Part shown: positions 10,752-20,296 of the stretch, one piece after another
Layout: each line of letters starts with the position of its first letter
Numbering within the stretch: position 1 is the first letter of the stretch
DNA from: Amia ocellicauda
Taxonomy: Eukaryota; Chordata; Actinopteri; Amiiformes; Amiidae
Direction of reading: 5' to 3'
Length of the DNA: 64,000 nt
Assembly: GCF_036373705.1 (NCBI RefSeq)
Contig: NW_027102659.1
Coordinates: 310,001 to 374,000, forward strand
The notes under the pieces: generated by a model
Seen by the model: only the letters and a program-made list of their open reading frames with translations
The model's database searches: none
Told to the model about the DNA's origin: nothing
Translations under genes and position numbers: made by a program

Positions 10752-11239
10752 TTAAAAGATATATCCTGAGGCTCTATTTTTCTTTCTTTGAGACTTTCTT
10801 TTTGCAGGTTTTTTCTTGTGCTGCTTCCTTCTCCGAGTGTTTCCACGATATGTTGGAGAATGAGAGATTCTTCGTTTTCTGTTAGCCACGGATCATCGTC
10901 GCCCTGGTGGACACATGCTGTTTCTTCTTTTACCCCCCCTCCTCGCCATTACCATGAGACCCGAACCCTCCTGATGCTCATGGCTAGCTGCCCGGTTCAT
11001 AACATTGGTGAACACGTCACTAACAATATTTTTAGCCGCTGATTTCAAGTGGGGTCTGGCTATAGCAAAGCCTCTCTTAAGCAGGGGTACGGCCATTCTA
11101 AAGAGACCACGAAAGAGTCCTCCTAGACCGGCGCCATACATTGTGGGGGCTCCTACAAAACCGGGCAAGCCGTTCCATCTTGCATCTTGTAATAATCCAC
11201 ATTGGCGCTAGGATCTACATAACCCCTCGAGGTAGCCAT
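10752..11239 (-). pseudogene. Basic pVI/pX-like virion protein, copy A (broken)
   Basis: Homologue of the open gene at 37022-37510. It has a Gly-rich N-terminal half with an amphipathic segment (LFRGLFRMAVPLL) and a very Lys/Arg-rich C-terminal half. In A one base is missing near codon 28, a defect shared with B and D, and an in-frame TGA near 10890 is shared with D. Its stop lies two bases from the start of the capsid gene. Confidence 0.7.
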
Positions 11240-11240
11240 T

Positions 11241-12085
11241 TTAATAATGTACACACTGTTTCAGGGGTCGAAAATGTAGTTTGACAACTTAACTTTACCG
11301 AAGCGGAAGGGTACGTTGATATTCTGATCCGATTTGACTTCGATCGTGATGTTGTCAAAGTGGGTCTTTGAGACTGGTACGTAGTGTGGCTTGTCATAAG
11401 TAATTGTGACCATGTCATTGCTTTTACCTTTAATAAGTACATTTCTCAAAAGGGGGACATAACTATCCCCGACCCTCTGGTGGGTTATGATATCCGTATA
11501 CACATAAAGAGTGTAAAAGCCGCCCCACCACTTCTGAGAACCTGCTCTCTGTGTCAGAATAGAACCCTAATATACGCCCCAGTTGGCCGCTGGTTTGAAT
11601 GCTAATACCTGGTTTTGACACCTTGTACACTCTGTTTTTAATAGGGTTGTAATATAGCTTGATGTTGGGGGTGCCTTCTGAGAACTGTTTATGCATCTCA
11701 TCTAATATTTTATCCACATTGTCATAATAACCTCCTTGTATCGTGAATGTCCATTGACTCTTTTTAACATCATCAAAAATGGCGAAGGTGGCATCCTTAT
11801 CTTGTAAAACAGCCCAAGTGTAAGGATACTGTATTTCCGCCAACCCCACTTCCCACGACCCTCTTAGATCTATAGATTTTCCAAATTGTACCGTGTAACT
11901 GGATATTTCATTTTTAGGGTATATATCGAGAGAGGCGTTACTGGGTAGAGTCACGTAGAAGCCTCATGATTCCATCTTGAGTATCGAGAGTAATGCCCCC
12001 AACACACCCGCGGGCATGTTGTTATAAGGATTGAATATCGCAAACCTGTTGTTCCGGGACCCAACTATTGAACTTTTCAGGCCAT
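11241..12085 (-). pseudogene. PX: Penton-like minor capsid protein, copy A (broken)
   Basis: Single-jelly-roll minor capsid candidate of about 280 aa, lying between integrase and the basic protein as in other Polintons. Recognisable blocks are TLPSNASLDIYPKNE and, in the other frame, YTDIITHQRVGDSYVPLLR. A frame change near 11510, equal to one extra base, is shared with B, C and D. In A there is also a private TGA near codon 42. Confidence 0.72.
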
Positions 12086-13113
12086 CCAAGCCATTTCACC
12101 AACACATATTTTTTCCGGTTCTGGGTTTTTTCAGCTAATATCTTTTCAACTCTGTATACACTGTCTTTACCCACAATCATTTTTTGTAACTCGGCTTCGT
12201 AAAACGTTCCTTCTATATCCTCCCCGTCATAGTCTTTTAACCGGTACACGGGGGGGGCTCTAGCCAACTGTTCGGTAACTGTAAAATATTCGTCAGAAAA
12301 TGTTTGTTCATAACCTTTGGCAAAAGTACTCCTTAGCTTTGAAACGCGAACCACATCACCGATGTTGAACTTATAAGTAGTTTTTCCCTTCTTAATAAAT
12401 GGTCCGTATAATTTTGTATAGACCTGAAAAGAATTACTTTGATCAACATCTATAGACTTCATTTTAATACTGGTGTGATACCCTTGGTTGTAAGCATCAA
12501 TAAAATCCTGAACTTTATCAAAATACTTGAACGTGTTGACCGCTGTAAAATATCTCCACATTTTGGTCTTTATGGTGCGGTTAAACCTCTCCACTACCGA
12601 TGCTTTAAGCTCATTTCCGGTGGTGAAATGATGTATTTTGTGTCTCTTCAGTAGATTCTGAAATTCTCTGTTGAGAAACTCTTTTCCTTAATCAGTCTGC
12701 AGTTTTTTAGGACATCGACCCTGGGACAATATATCCTCAAAGACCCTCGTCACCGCTCAACCTGTTTTATTATGTAGAATTCGAGCCCAGGCATATTTTG
12801 ATTAAACATCGATACACATCAACATCAATTTGTGACCATTTTTATGTTTTGATAAATTTGACATATCGACTAGATCCATTTGCCATTGTGAGTCTATGTC
12901 AGTTGCATATACGCGGTTTCTTTTAAAGTTAATCCTGAGAGGTTTATGTAAGGTATAGGCGTCTTGTTCCCGTAACCATTCTGAAACAACCACATCATTA
13001 ACCTTCACTCCGGCCTCAGCGAGTCCTCTTTGAAAACCCTTCTTACCCGCCAAACCCCCAATCTTGGCTGGGTTGTAGTATAGTTCCTGCATTTGGGGAG
13101 CTTGCCGAGTCAT
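12022..13113 (-). pseudogene. INT: Chromodomain integrase, copy A (two shared stops)
   Basis: DDE-type retroviral-like integrase of about 363 aa with a C-terminal chromodomain (YRVEKIL ... KWLGWP). The first catalytic Asp (QMDLVDM) and the Glu (VVERFNRT) are visible. TAA codons at 12802-12804 (in DVLSKYA) and 12688-12690 (just after the second catalytic Asp, LQTD) are shared with B and D but absent from C. The start is taken as the first ATG; upstream codons are also open for a few residues. The 3' end overlaps the minor-capsid start. Confidence 0.88.
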
Positions 13114-13167
13114 TCTGTCAAATAACCACACAGACCCACACTATGCGCAAAGTTTTTTACAAGGTTT

Positions 13168-13173
13168 TTTATT
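13168..13173 (-). terminator. Poly(A) signal for right-end genes
   Basis: TTTATT on the plus strand reads AATAAA on the minus strand. It lies after the 130-aa gene and before the integrase, and would end transcripts of the 236-, 282- and 130-aa genes. The equivalent sites are 29792-29797 in B and 55414-55419 in D. The 13114-13334 gap holds nothing else that I see. Confidence 0.55.
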
Positions 13174-13334
13174 CAACTTCAGGAGAGCAGATACCCCTTT
13201 TTAGACATTTGAGAAAAGTATAACATACACAACAATTTTTTCTACGGTCCAGACAAAAAGAAATCAGATGATTGGTTACTTGATCTATATCAACAAATAT
13301 ACCTGTTTCTTTATCTTGTAGGCACACACCTCAG

Positions 13335-13677
13335 TTACATATGTAAATAAACAACAATATGACCTATTTTAAAATTAAACAGAGGTGTATTAAACATGCT
13401 CAGTAAAAGGTCATACAGATGTTGATGAAATGGCCTAATATCATTCTTGGCCCCCTTGAGCGCTTCATCCCAGTGTTCGTACCCCCCGATCTTTGTTACA
13501 GCAGCCATTAACTTTTCCAGGTTTGAAAGTTGATCCTCATCGATGGTTAAATCTGTAGAGAAAAGGCTCGAGTTGGCTACTTTTCTGTCAAGCACATGGT
13601 GTAATAGCGCTCTCAGGTTAGCTGCAGAGTGTTGATGACAGAACCAGTTGCAGAAGCAGTCCAGAACATTCCCCATG
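13335..13677 (-). CDS. Unknown 130-aa protein, copy A (altered C-terminus)
   Basis: Begins MGNVLDCFCNWFCHQHS: a Gly at position 2, which would permit myristoylation, and a Cys/His/Trp-rich start, followed by a mostly helical, hydrophobic body. I do not recognise a family. In A the frame is open, but one base is missing in an A run near 13350 relative to B and D. This swaps the last 20 or so residues for a short VVYLHM end. It begins 11 bases after the stop of the 282-aa gene. Confidence 0.55.
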
Positions 13678-13688
13678 TTCAAAGTCCC

Positions 13689-14537
13689 TTAGTTCAGGTC
13701 AGAGTCTGAATCAGTGGCGTAGATGTCGAATTCTTCGTCGCTGTCCCCAGCTTTAACTTCTTTACGGAAGAAATAAGCTTTTAGCTTGCCAGCGGTTTTT
13801 CTACTCGGCTCATCCAGGTCATTGAGCAGCTGCCCAAGTTTCTCTATTATAAACGGCTCCTTTTTCAGCTCCAGCAAAATCTCATCTATGATTTTCTGGA
13901 CTTGTCCCGCAGTGACATGTATGTGGGAGTAAGACAGCGCCTTGATTAGTGCCGGTTTCAGCCACGGTTTGTTCAGTCTTCTGTAAAACACGTTGAAATA
14001 GAACAGGAAATAGTAACGGTCTGGTTCAAACAAACAACTGTGTCTCAACTGACTGGGGTGATTCACTTCACACCCCCGACAGACTTCTTTCAGAGCTCGG
14101 TCGATGAGAGCACTCAGAATATACACCAGGGTGCTTTTAACCACTCTGCTTACTTGGTCACATACCCCGGGCATAAATCCTTCGTCTTCATCACGCCCCC
14201 GGGACTGTCCGATGCTCATTGGTTCGCCTGGTGGTTTGTGGGGTGTTTCTACATCCATTGGACTGACCCCCTCCTGAGACGCACAGACGGTAGACAGTTC
14301 GGCAAAATCGAGGCCCTCCATGAGCTCCAGAGGCTGGGGATCCCCGAGACTCATTTGGACATCCATCGCACCGCATGTTGTTTCGTCCTGAGGGACCGGG
14401 GTCTGAGGTCTTGGAGAGTAACCGCAGTCAAAGGGTTCCAGAGTGTATACAAAATCTGGGGAATAGAACCAGGGGTGATCCCGGGTTTGAAGAGGCCTGT
14501 AGAGCCTGTCGACGTCCGCAGCTTTCGGGTAAGACAT
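13689..14537 (-). CDS. 282-aa protein with Cys/His motif, copy A
   Basis: Uninterrupted frame, also open in C and D. Residues 1-125 are Pro-rich and acidic. A central block CRGCEVNHPSQLRHSCL (about residues 153-169) has the spacing of a possible zinc site. It is followed by an aromatic helical region and an acidic C-terminus DSDEEFDIYATDSDSDLN. The function is unknown to me. I recall similar HPSQ-type Cys/His motifs in other small DNA-virus proteins of fish but cannot confirm it here. Upstream lie a TATA-like element and a TGACGTAG site, so it probably has its own promoter. Confidence 0.7.
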   Translation of the reverse strand: MSYPKAADVDRLYRPLQTRDHPWFYSPDFVYTLEPFDCGYSPRPQTPVPQDETTCGAMDVQMSLGDPQPLELMEGLDFAELSTVCASQEGVSPMDVETPHKPPGEPMSIGQSRGRDEDEGFMPGVCDQVSRVVKSTLVYILSALIDRALKEVCRGCEVNHPSQLRHSCLFEPDRYYFLFYFNVFYRRLNKPWLKPALIKALSYSHIHVTAGQVQKIIDEILLELKKEPFIIEKLGQLLNDLDEPSRKTAGKLKAYFFRKEVKAGDSDEEFDIYATDSDSDLN

Positions 14538-14572
14538 TCTCTTTAATTTTAAACCATGAATGAATTGTTGCG

Positions 14573-14600
14573 CCTTTTATCCTATCTCTTCACTACGTCA
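14573..14600 (-). promoter_or_regulatory. Promoter of the 282-aa gene with CRE-like site
   Basis: On the minus strand GGATAAAAGG (14573-14582) lies about 40 bp upstream of the ATG at 14537, and TGACGTAG (14593-14600) lies about 11 bp further upstream. The same TGACGTA core occurs three times in each terminal inverted repeat. The site is kept in B, C and D. Confidence 0.5.
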
Positions 14601-14615
14601 TGACACACCGCCCTC

Positions 14616-14867
14616 TTAGAAGAGAGTAGCCCCTGAGCCGTCAGACCCCCCTCCAAAACCCCACACGTCGTCTGTTTTATCATCGTCGTCGTCATTCAAG
14701 GGGGATATATAATCCATAATCCAGCATATTCTCCTTCTAACCAAATCCAGTTGCGAACATTTGGTCAAGATGTCAAAACCATCATTTATACAGTTTATGA
14801 CCTCTTTCAAGAACGGCCAGTCCACGGCGTCAAACATCATTTCAGTAACCTGTTTTTCTGGATCCTC
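14616..14867 (-). pseudogene. 236-aa gene, copy A (5' two thirds lost)
   Basis: Only the C-terminal third remains, including the acidic DDDDDK run and the GGGSDGSGATLF end. The 5' part is replaced by tRNA-Val spacer at the right truncation junction, so the 116-codon frame that begins at 14966 is a chimera of spacer and gene. Confidence 0.85.
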
Positions 14868-15000
14868 TTGCCCTTGAGCAATGCAAAATAGGTCAGTGAA
14901 AATAGAAACCTTTATCTCACAGGCTGGCCCAAGGGAAACGCCTGTGCGCGTTTTACCAGCCTGCATCGATGGGAGCCATTCGAAACGCCAGGACGGGTCG

Positions 15001-15073
15001 GTTTCCGTAGTGTAGTGGCTATCACGTTCGCCTCACACGCGACAGGTCCCCGGTTCGAAACTGGGTGGAAACA
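15001..15073 (+). tRNA. tRNA-Val (CAC), diverged
   Basis: 73 bases beginning GTTTCCG and ending GGAAACA, with CAC at positions 34-36 and the B-box core GGTTCGAAA. Differences from the vertebrate tRNA-Val consensus include T-to-C in the D loop, a T-arm GT pair, and a G-U closing pair of the acceptor stem. Its first T run downstream is about 70 bases away. It may be weak or inactive. Confidence 0.7.
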
Positions 15074-15593
15074 ACCCGCGGTGCACGTATGCCAGTGCCG
15101 TGTTACCCGTCCTCATCTCTCTGCCCCAAGGCCGGCCGTCGTTTTCTCTTCCTCGGAGTGGCAAGAAATCCTGACCTTGAGAACTAATGATCGAAGAAGG
15201 GTAGCTTTGCGAGGCGCTGGAACTGACACTTTTAAAATCGATACATGTTGTTGCTGTTACAATACGACCGTAGCAGGATCGGCGACATTGCTGTTACTCT
15301 TATGTAGTTGAAGGCGCAGTATAGCTCTGATAGTCTGCTGGTGAAGGAAGACCACCAGCCGTTTGAACAAGCCATTCAGCATCACCTTGTTGGGCTAAGT
15401 GCAGGCACTGTCAGAGCGCAGGGCGTCCTGCCTTTGAAAGAGTTTCCAAAGTGTCCTGATGTGCCCTTGAGCATTGCAAAATAGGTCAGTGAAATTAGAA
15501 ACCTTTATCTCACAGGCTGGCCCAAGGGAAACGCCTGTGCGCGTTTTACCAGCCTGCTTCGATGGGAGCCATTCGAAACGCCAGGACAGGTTG

Positions 15594-15666
15594 GTTTCCG
15601 TAGTGTAGTGGCTATCACGTTCGCCTCACACGCGAAAGGTCCCTGGTTCGAAACCGGGCGGAAACA
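15594..15666 (+). tRNA. tRNA-Val (CAC)
   Basis: Full-length 73-base cloverleaf with an intact acceptor stem (GTTTCCG pairing CGGAAAC), anticodon CAC and a B box with one substitution (CCCTGG). D-loop GGCTAT replaces the usual GGTTAT, as in all CAC copies here. It ends 223 bp before the insertion point of copy B. Confidence 0.8.
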
Positions 15667-15889
15667 ACCCGCGGTGCACGTGTGCTAGTGCCGTGTTACC
15701 TGTCCCTGTAACGCGGCCGGCCATCGTTTTCTCTTCCTCGGAGTGTCAAGAAAGCCTGACCTAAAGAACAAACGATCACAGAAGGGTAGCTTTGCGAGGC
15801 GCTGGAACTGACACTTTTAAAATCGATACATGTTGTTGCTGTTACAATACGACCGTAGCAGGATCGGCGACATTGCTGTTACTCTTATG

Positions 15890-16074
15890 AGTAGATAGTT
15901 GGGTTTTTTGGGCGCGGCCTATTTTGTTATGACGTATGCCCTAAGCTTATTAATATTCCTACGTCATAATTGGGGGGCGTGATTTTAGGTAGAGTTATTT
16001 CCTTAATTATTCCTACGTCATATCCGTCAGAAAGTGTACACCCATAAAACCCTGAACAACAAGGCCGCCCATAA
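15890..16074 (+). repeat. Left terminal inverted repeat, copy B
   Basis: 185 bp, nearly identical in reverse complement to 31336-31520 (differences at the tenth or eleventh base and near the inner end). It contains three CRE/ATF-like octamers: TGACGTAT at 15930-15937 and CTACGTCA at 15959-15966 and 16013-16020. Similarity ends at about CCGCCCATAA, where the two arms diverge. It presumably includes the replication origin for protein-primed synthesis. Confidence 0.93.
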
Positions 16075-17340
16075 CCTGTTGTTCTTGTTGTTCTTGTTGG
16101 TCAACTGTAGAGTGTGAATGGGTCGGCTCTTCCTGTAGTGGTTGGGGGTCTTTTTTAAATATACATTTAATGGTTTAGTAAATCTAAACCGTTATAAGAT
16201 CAACAAGTTCAGTTGTCTGTAATGGTCCCAGGTCTTAACAATGCCAGTTTTGAATTGTGCGTTTATCATATTCACACTGTCTCTGTCTGTCTTTCTCTCT
16301 CTCTCGCCCAATCATTTTATAAAATTCAACAAGTTCTGTTGTCTGTTATGATCCCAGGTCCTAACAATGCCTGTTTTGCATAGGGTACTTATGTTATCCA
16401 CACTGTATCTGGCTCTGTCTCTCTCCTCAAATTTAATTAAAAATTAAATTAAAAAAGAGGGTGTGTGTGTGGGTGTTTGTGTGTATAGGTTAATTGTTTT
16501 TGTAAAAAAAAAAAAAAAAAAGCTGTGGTTATATTTTATCTCTCACATAATGTGTTCAGTCGTTTTACTTAAATACATTCTAGGGTCTTAAAGCTCATAA
16601 GAGTTAGACTTAAGATAAGGATATGCTTTTAAGGTATTTTAGTAGTCTCAATCCCTGATGATAAGGAATCGTTTAAAAAATGAAAACAACTGATCACTCA
16701 ATGCTAAATAGATCACAACACTCAAGGCTAAATCACTCACACCATGGGGGGCGGGGGTGTGCTCATACAACAATAGGTATGGCGTGTGGTATCAAAACAT
16801 TCAGAATACTTTTAACCTATATAATTTATAAGCTTTGTAAAATAAACCCAAATATCTCTTTTGCGGGGATAAACGCTGTTCTGAGTAGTTTGTGACTTGT
16901 TTAATACCAAACAAAGCATCGCTATAAAAAAAAAAAAAAAAATCACTGTAAAAGCGCTAGTTTTTTTTGATCTTTATAGTTATTTTCTAGGCTCAGGTTG
17001 TTTTTTAGCGCTTATAAAGGCCTGAAATATTCTTAGTGGTTGTTGACTATAGGTCTTGATGCTTAAAAATGTTTTTTTGAGAGACCAAAAGGTTCTAATA
17101 AAAGTTTAGAGTAGAGAGGAGAGAGATCGTCTCCATCTTGGTTTCTATTTGAAATTTGATGCAGTGTCATTTTATTGGTTGGTTTTGATATGTTAATTGG
17201 TAACAGGGTGGCACAAAGGCCAGACCAGAACAATGCCTTACAAGCAGATCCGGCATGTGGCCATCATTATAAGTATGAAGGTCTGGTCTTCAGCTCGACA
17301 GACTCATACTGACCTTTCGATTTAAGACTAAAGATCAACA
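16075..17340 (+). other. Noncoding left leader, copy B
   Basis: About 1.27 kb with no supported gene. It holds an imperfect tandem duplication (16192-16435), a CT-rich and GT-rich stretch near 16280-16480, A runs at 16505-16520 and 16927-16941, and the TATA-like element and start of the spliced gene at its right edge. The same leader is 60290-61555 in E, and its inner part is 65-639 in A and 42297-42870 in D. Confidence 0.7.
16192..16435 (+). repeat. Imperfect tandem duplication in leader
   Basis: Two units of about 125 bp, starting at 16192 and 16317. Each opens with a TTATAA-like sequence followed by CAACAAGTT, TTGTCTGT, CCCAGGTC and AACAATGCC, and each ends in a CT-rich tract. Copy E keeps the same duplication near 60409 and 60533. 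Confidence 0.8.
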
Positions 17341-19381
17341 ATGTCCGGAAACAACATCAGCGATTCGATTTAAACGAGTTTTTAGGCAAGTCTTCAGATT
17401 ATTTTCATTGACTCAGAGCGTGTTGTGTGCATGTATTGTAAATAAGGCTATAACATCTGTTTTAAGTTCTGTAAAATTATTTTTCAGCCAGTCAACAGGA
17501 GTTAATTCCCAACGCTGAGGAGATCATCTGGAACAACGACGGTAAGATTTTTGTGTTTGCGCTCATGGGTTCTTATGCATGGGTGTGTGTGGTTTTGAAG
17601 CGGCTCATTAGAGTTATGAAAACGTTTTAATATATATTAATGCCGGTCTCTTTAATTACACAGAAACTATCGAAAGGCCTGTGATTAATGTCTCCGAGGA
17701 TCGACCAAGAGAAGTGGTTGTCCCTAGACAGGCTGTCTGCCGACCGGGTAAGAACTAAACCCCTGTTTGTTTGTATAACGTTTCTGTAAGATGTTTGAGT
17801 CCAGTTTTGTTAATTTAAAAAAATTATCCTGTCTAACAGTATTAAGAAACGTGGTTCGAGACAACGAAAGGCCTTCCACATCGAGGGCTTGTTTCGTTTT
17901 ACCTTCGAGAACCGTAACCTTTCAAGAATCTGAAAGGCCGTCAGCCCCGGTATCTGATAGCTGTGAGTATATATCTGCAGCCTGTAAGAGGTTAAAGCTT
18001 TTTATAAAGCGGTGTGGTTAAAGGTTAAACATGTCTCTTACCTTCACAGCGGTGCAAAAAGCTAAACCAGCCGAAAAACATAAGAAACGATTATTCTGTG
18101 GAGGTAAGTAAGATCTTTCAAACTTTAATGTTTTTAAAAGGGCTTTGTTTGCCCGTTGAGGGCTAATATTTAAGCGATGGGTGACCGTTTCCTGTAGGGC
18201 GGGGGGTTCTGGGAAAGATCTTTAGAAGTCCGGACAGGTCTAGGCTTGTTTCTGGGGAACGTGTTTAGAAATGACCGATTGCCGTACCGTCTGGTTAGGA
18301 AGTAAAGCCGTCTGAAAGGGTTTAGTAAGTTGTTTGGCTTATCTCCCGCTATTATACTTCTGTTTTAAAGTGGTTGTAGGAAAAGGCTTGAAGGTGTTCA
18401 TTGTATTTAATATTTAAACAGATCGTGAAAACGTTTGTGAAACAGGAAGTCCCGGGATCAGGAAGCGTTTACACTTGGAAGGTTCGTTTAAAAATGAAAT
18501 GTTGTTGTGTGTGTGTGTGTTTTATTAACAATATTACAGTTTTTAAAGAAACATTTAAGAAACAGTTTATTTACAGCTGCTTCTCTGTTTTACATTTATT
18601 ATCAAGTCCTAATAAATATATTGTCTGTAAATAATAAGGCGTTGTAGTGAATGTCTAAGGCTATTTTCAAAGGTCTAAAAAAGCTAAAGGTTTTGAATGT
18701 CCTGGACATGTTGTTTTAAGTTTGATTTCTGTCGCCGTTTAAAGATGTAAATGTAATGTATATTTTTATTCTTCCCAAGACTCTTGGGATAGTCATTCTG
18801 TGGATGAGCTATTGAGGACAATTACCCCGTCTAAGTGGGATCAAACATCTTCCCCGGTGAGATCACCGAGAGGATCCCCCACGGTGGTCTTGGAGACCCC
18901 CCAACATCTACTCAGGCCACAGCCTTCTGGGGGTAATTCAACACCCCAGATTTAGCCCGCCGCATTGTCGGGCGGAACAAATACAGGCATCCAACAACCT
19001 CAGGGGTCGCCGTCAGTCAGGGCTGACACACCACCCAACGACGGCCTGGTTTCAACATCGTCCCCCCAGACCCGTTTCTTGGCTACAGAAACGCGGAACA
19101 GTACCCCGCGCTTGGCCAGGGTGTCACCGCAAAGGCCTTCTTGGTCTCCGTCCATGAGTATACGCTCGCTCCCTGCCTCCTTCGACCGAGATTTACCGGA
19201 GCGACCATCCTTTGAAGCTGAGCCAGGCCACCAGCCCCCGGAGCTACTTCCTGAAGGTCGGCATGAGTTGCTACATACTTTGTTACAAAATCAAAGACTT
19301 GTGTTACTGGGGCAATGCCTGGTGATAGAGAGCCAAAACACCCTTATTAATACCCTTACTAACGAATTGTACCGTATTTAA
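17341..19381 (+). pseudogene. Seven-exon spliced gene, copy B (broken)
   Basis: Exons by alignment with A: 17341-17385, 17488-17541, 17664-17747, 17840-17983, 18050-18103, 18422-18481 and 18780-19381. All splice sites are kept. It shares the one-base loss in exon 1 with A and D, and has a private TAG replacing Gln in exon 7 (18953-18955). Confidence 0.6.
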
Positions 19382-19483
19382 TGTTTTAATAGACACAAAA
19401 CGCCTTACTATTGTGGGTTGTTGGAAAAATAAAAAATAAATTAAAAAATGTCCTGACTTGGTAAAAGAACTCACAAACTAAAG

Positions 19484-20266
19484 GATTATGAACAAGCTAG
19501 GGCCCTAAAAAGACCTTCCCGAGAGAACTTCCCCGGCCCTGTTGTGAACTCCTCTGATGTCCCAATGAACCTGGAACTATTACAAATGATAAATTATTTA
19601 AATAACCCCCAATTACCACCGATAGAATGTGAATTAACAGACTTACCGGTGAACCCCGACCTGTTACAGATGGTCAATGATCTAAATAACCACCTCCCAC
19701 CGGTAGCGCTTATAGAGGTTCACCCCCTAGTTCACCCCGATTTGTTTGAAATGGTGGAGGCTTTGGAGGAGCTACCCCGACCAAATTCTGCCCCTATTAT
19801 AAATGATTTGAGACAATTAGAACACAGGATGGCGGCAGAAGCAGCCATCACTATAGAGGAGGGTCTTGACATTAACCGGTTGGATATCTTTGAAGGACTT
19901 TTACAGGCTTTAAATGAGCCTCCTCAAAAAGGGGGTTTTGTAGATGTCAGCAGTGGGGGTGTTCGGAATGTGGAGGGTTCTGAGACTGATAAGGCTGTGG
20001 AGGACATGCTCTGTGAGAATGTAGGGGGTGAAGGCTTTGTTCAAAATGATGATGTGTCCAAGAGTACCAGTGATCCCGTGATTATAGATAGACCGGCCTA
20101 TAACAATTTTGAAATGATTCAGCGTTTTACTTTTGCAGAACTTTTAAATTGTGACAATTATGCAGAAATATTTGTCAACATACACGAGGCCTTGCAGAAA
20201 ATGCTTGAACAGGTTCAGACCTCGAGATGTTGTACAGTTAGAACTCAGAGGGGATGCTTTGTTTAG
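19484..20266 (+). pseudogene. Polymerase N-terminal extension frame, copy B (frameshift)
   Basis: Same start problem as in copy A. An 11-nt deletion near 20213 removes part of the block before RVRPRD and shifts the frame, ending it at 20266. The remaining downstream segment is open in another frame to 20351. Confidence 0.65.
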
Positions 20267-20296
20267 CAACCTATCTGCAATGCTGAGTGGAGATAA

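Larger units (their letters stand above)
65..14867 (+). mobile_element. Polinton copy A, truncated at both ends
   Basis: About 14.8 kb of Polinton, recognised by its protein-primed DNA polymerase, packaging ATPase, adenain-like protease, capsid genes and chromodomain integrase. Aligned with copy B, it lacks the left inverted repeat and about 690 bp of leader (roughly 877 bp in all). It also lacks the right end, including the first part of the 236-aa gene, the terminal promoter and the right repeat. The left junction is identical to that of copy D. The right junction, near 14867, passes into tRNA-Val spacer. The sequence 65-639 is noncoding leader. Confidence 0.93.
14868..15889 (+). repeat. 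tRNA-Val spacer between copies A and B
   Basis: Two CAC-type tRNA-Val units in direct order. An uninterrupted target sequence TACTCTTATGTAG sits at 15296-15308 (the empty form of the site occupied by B). No protein gene is supported. The block ends in CTTATG (15884-15889), the left target duplication of copy B. Confidence 0.85.

Noticed and set aside
14040-14546. 168-codon plus-strand frame, also at 40311 and 56287
   Set aside because: Antisense shadow of the 282-aa gene. It has no promoter or poly(A) context of its own, and its conservation follows from the minus-strand gene.
14616-14966. 116-codon frame as an independent gene
   Set aside because: Chimera of tRNA spacer and the tail of the 236-aa gene created by the right truncation of copy A.
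15015-15311. Frames over tRNA-Val genes (also 32490, 59746, 41957, 58224)
   Set aside because: They read through tRNA genes and spacer repeats, with no family resemblance. They recur only because the units are repeated.
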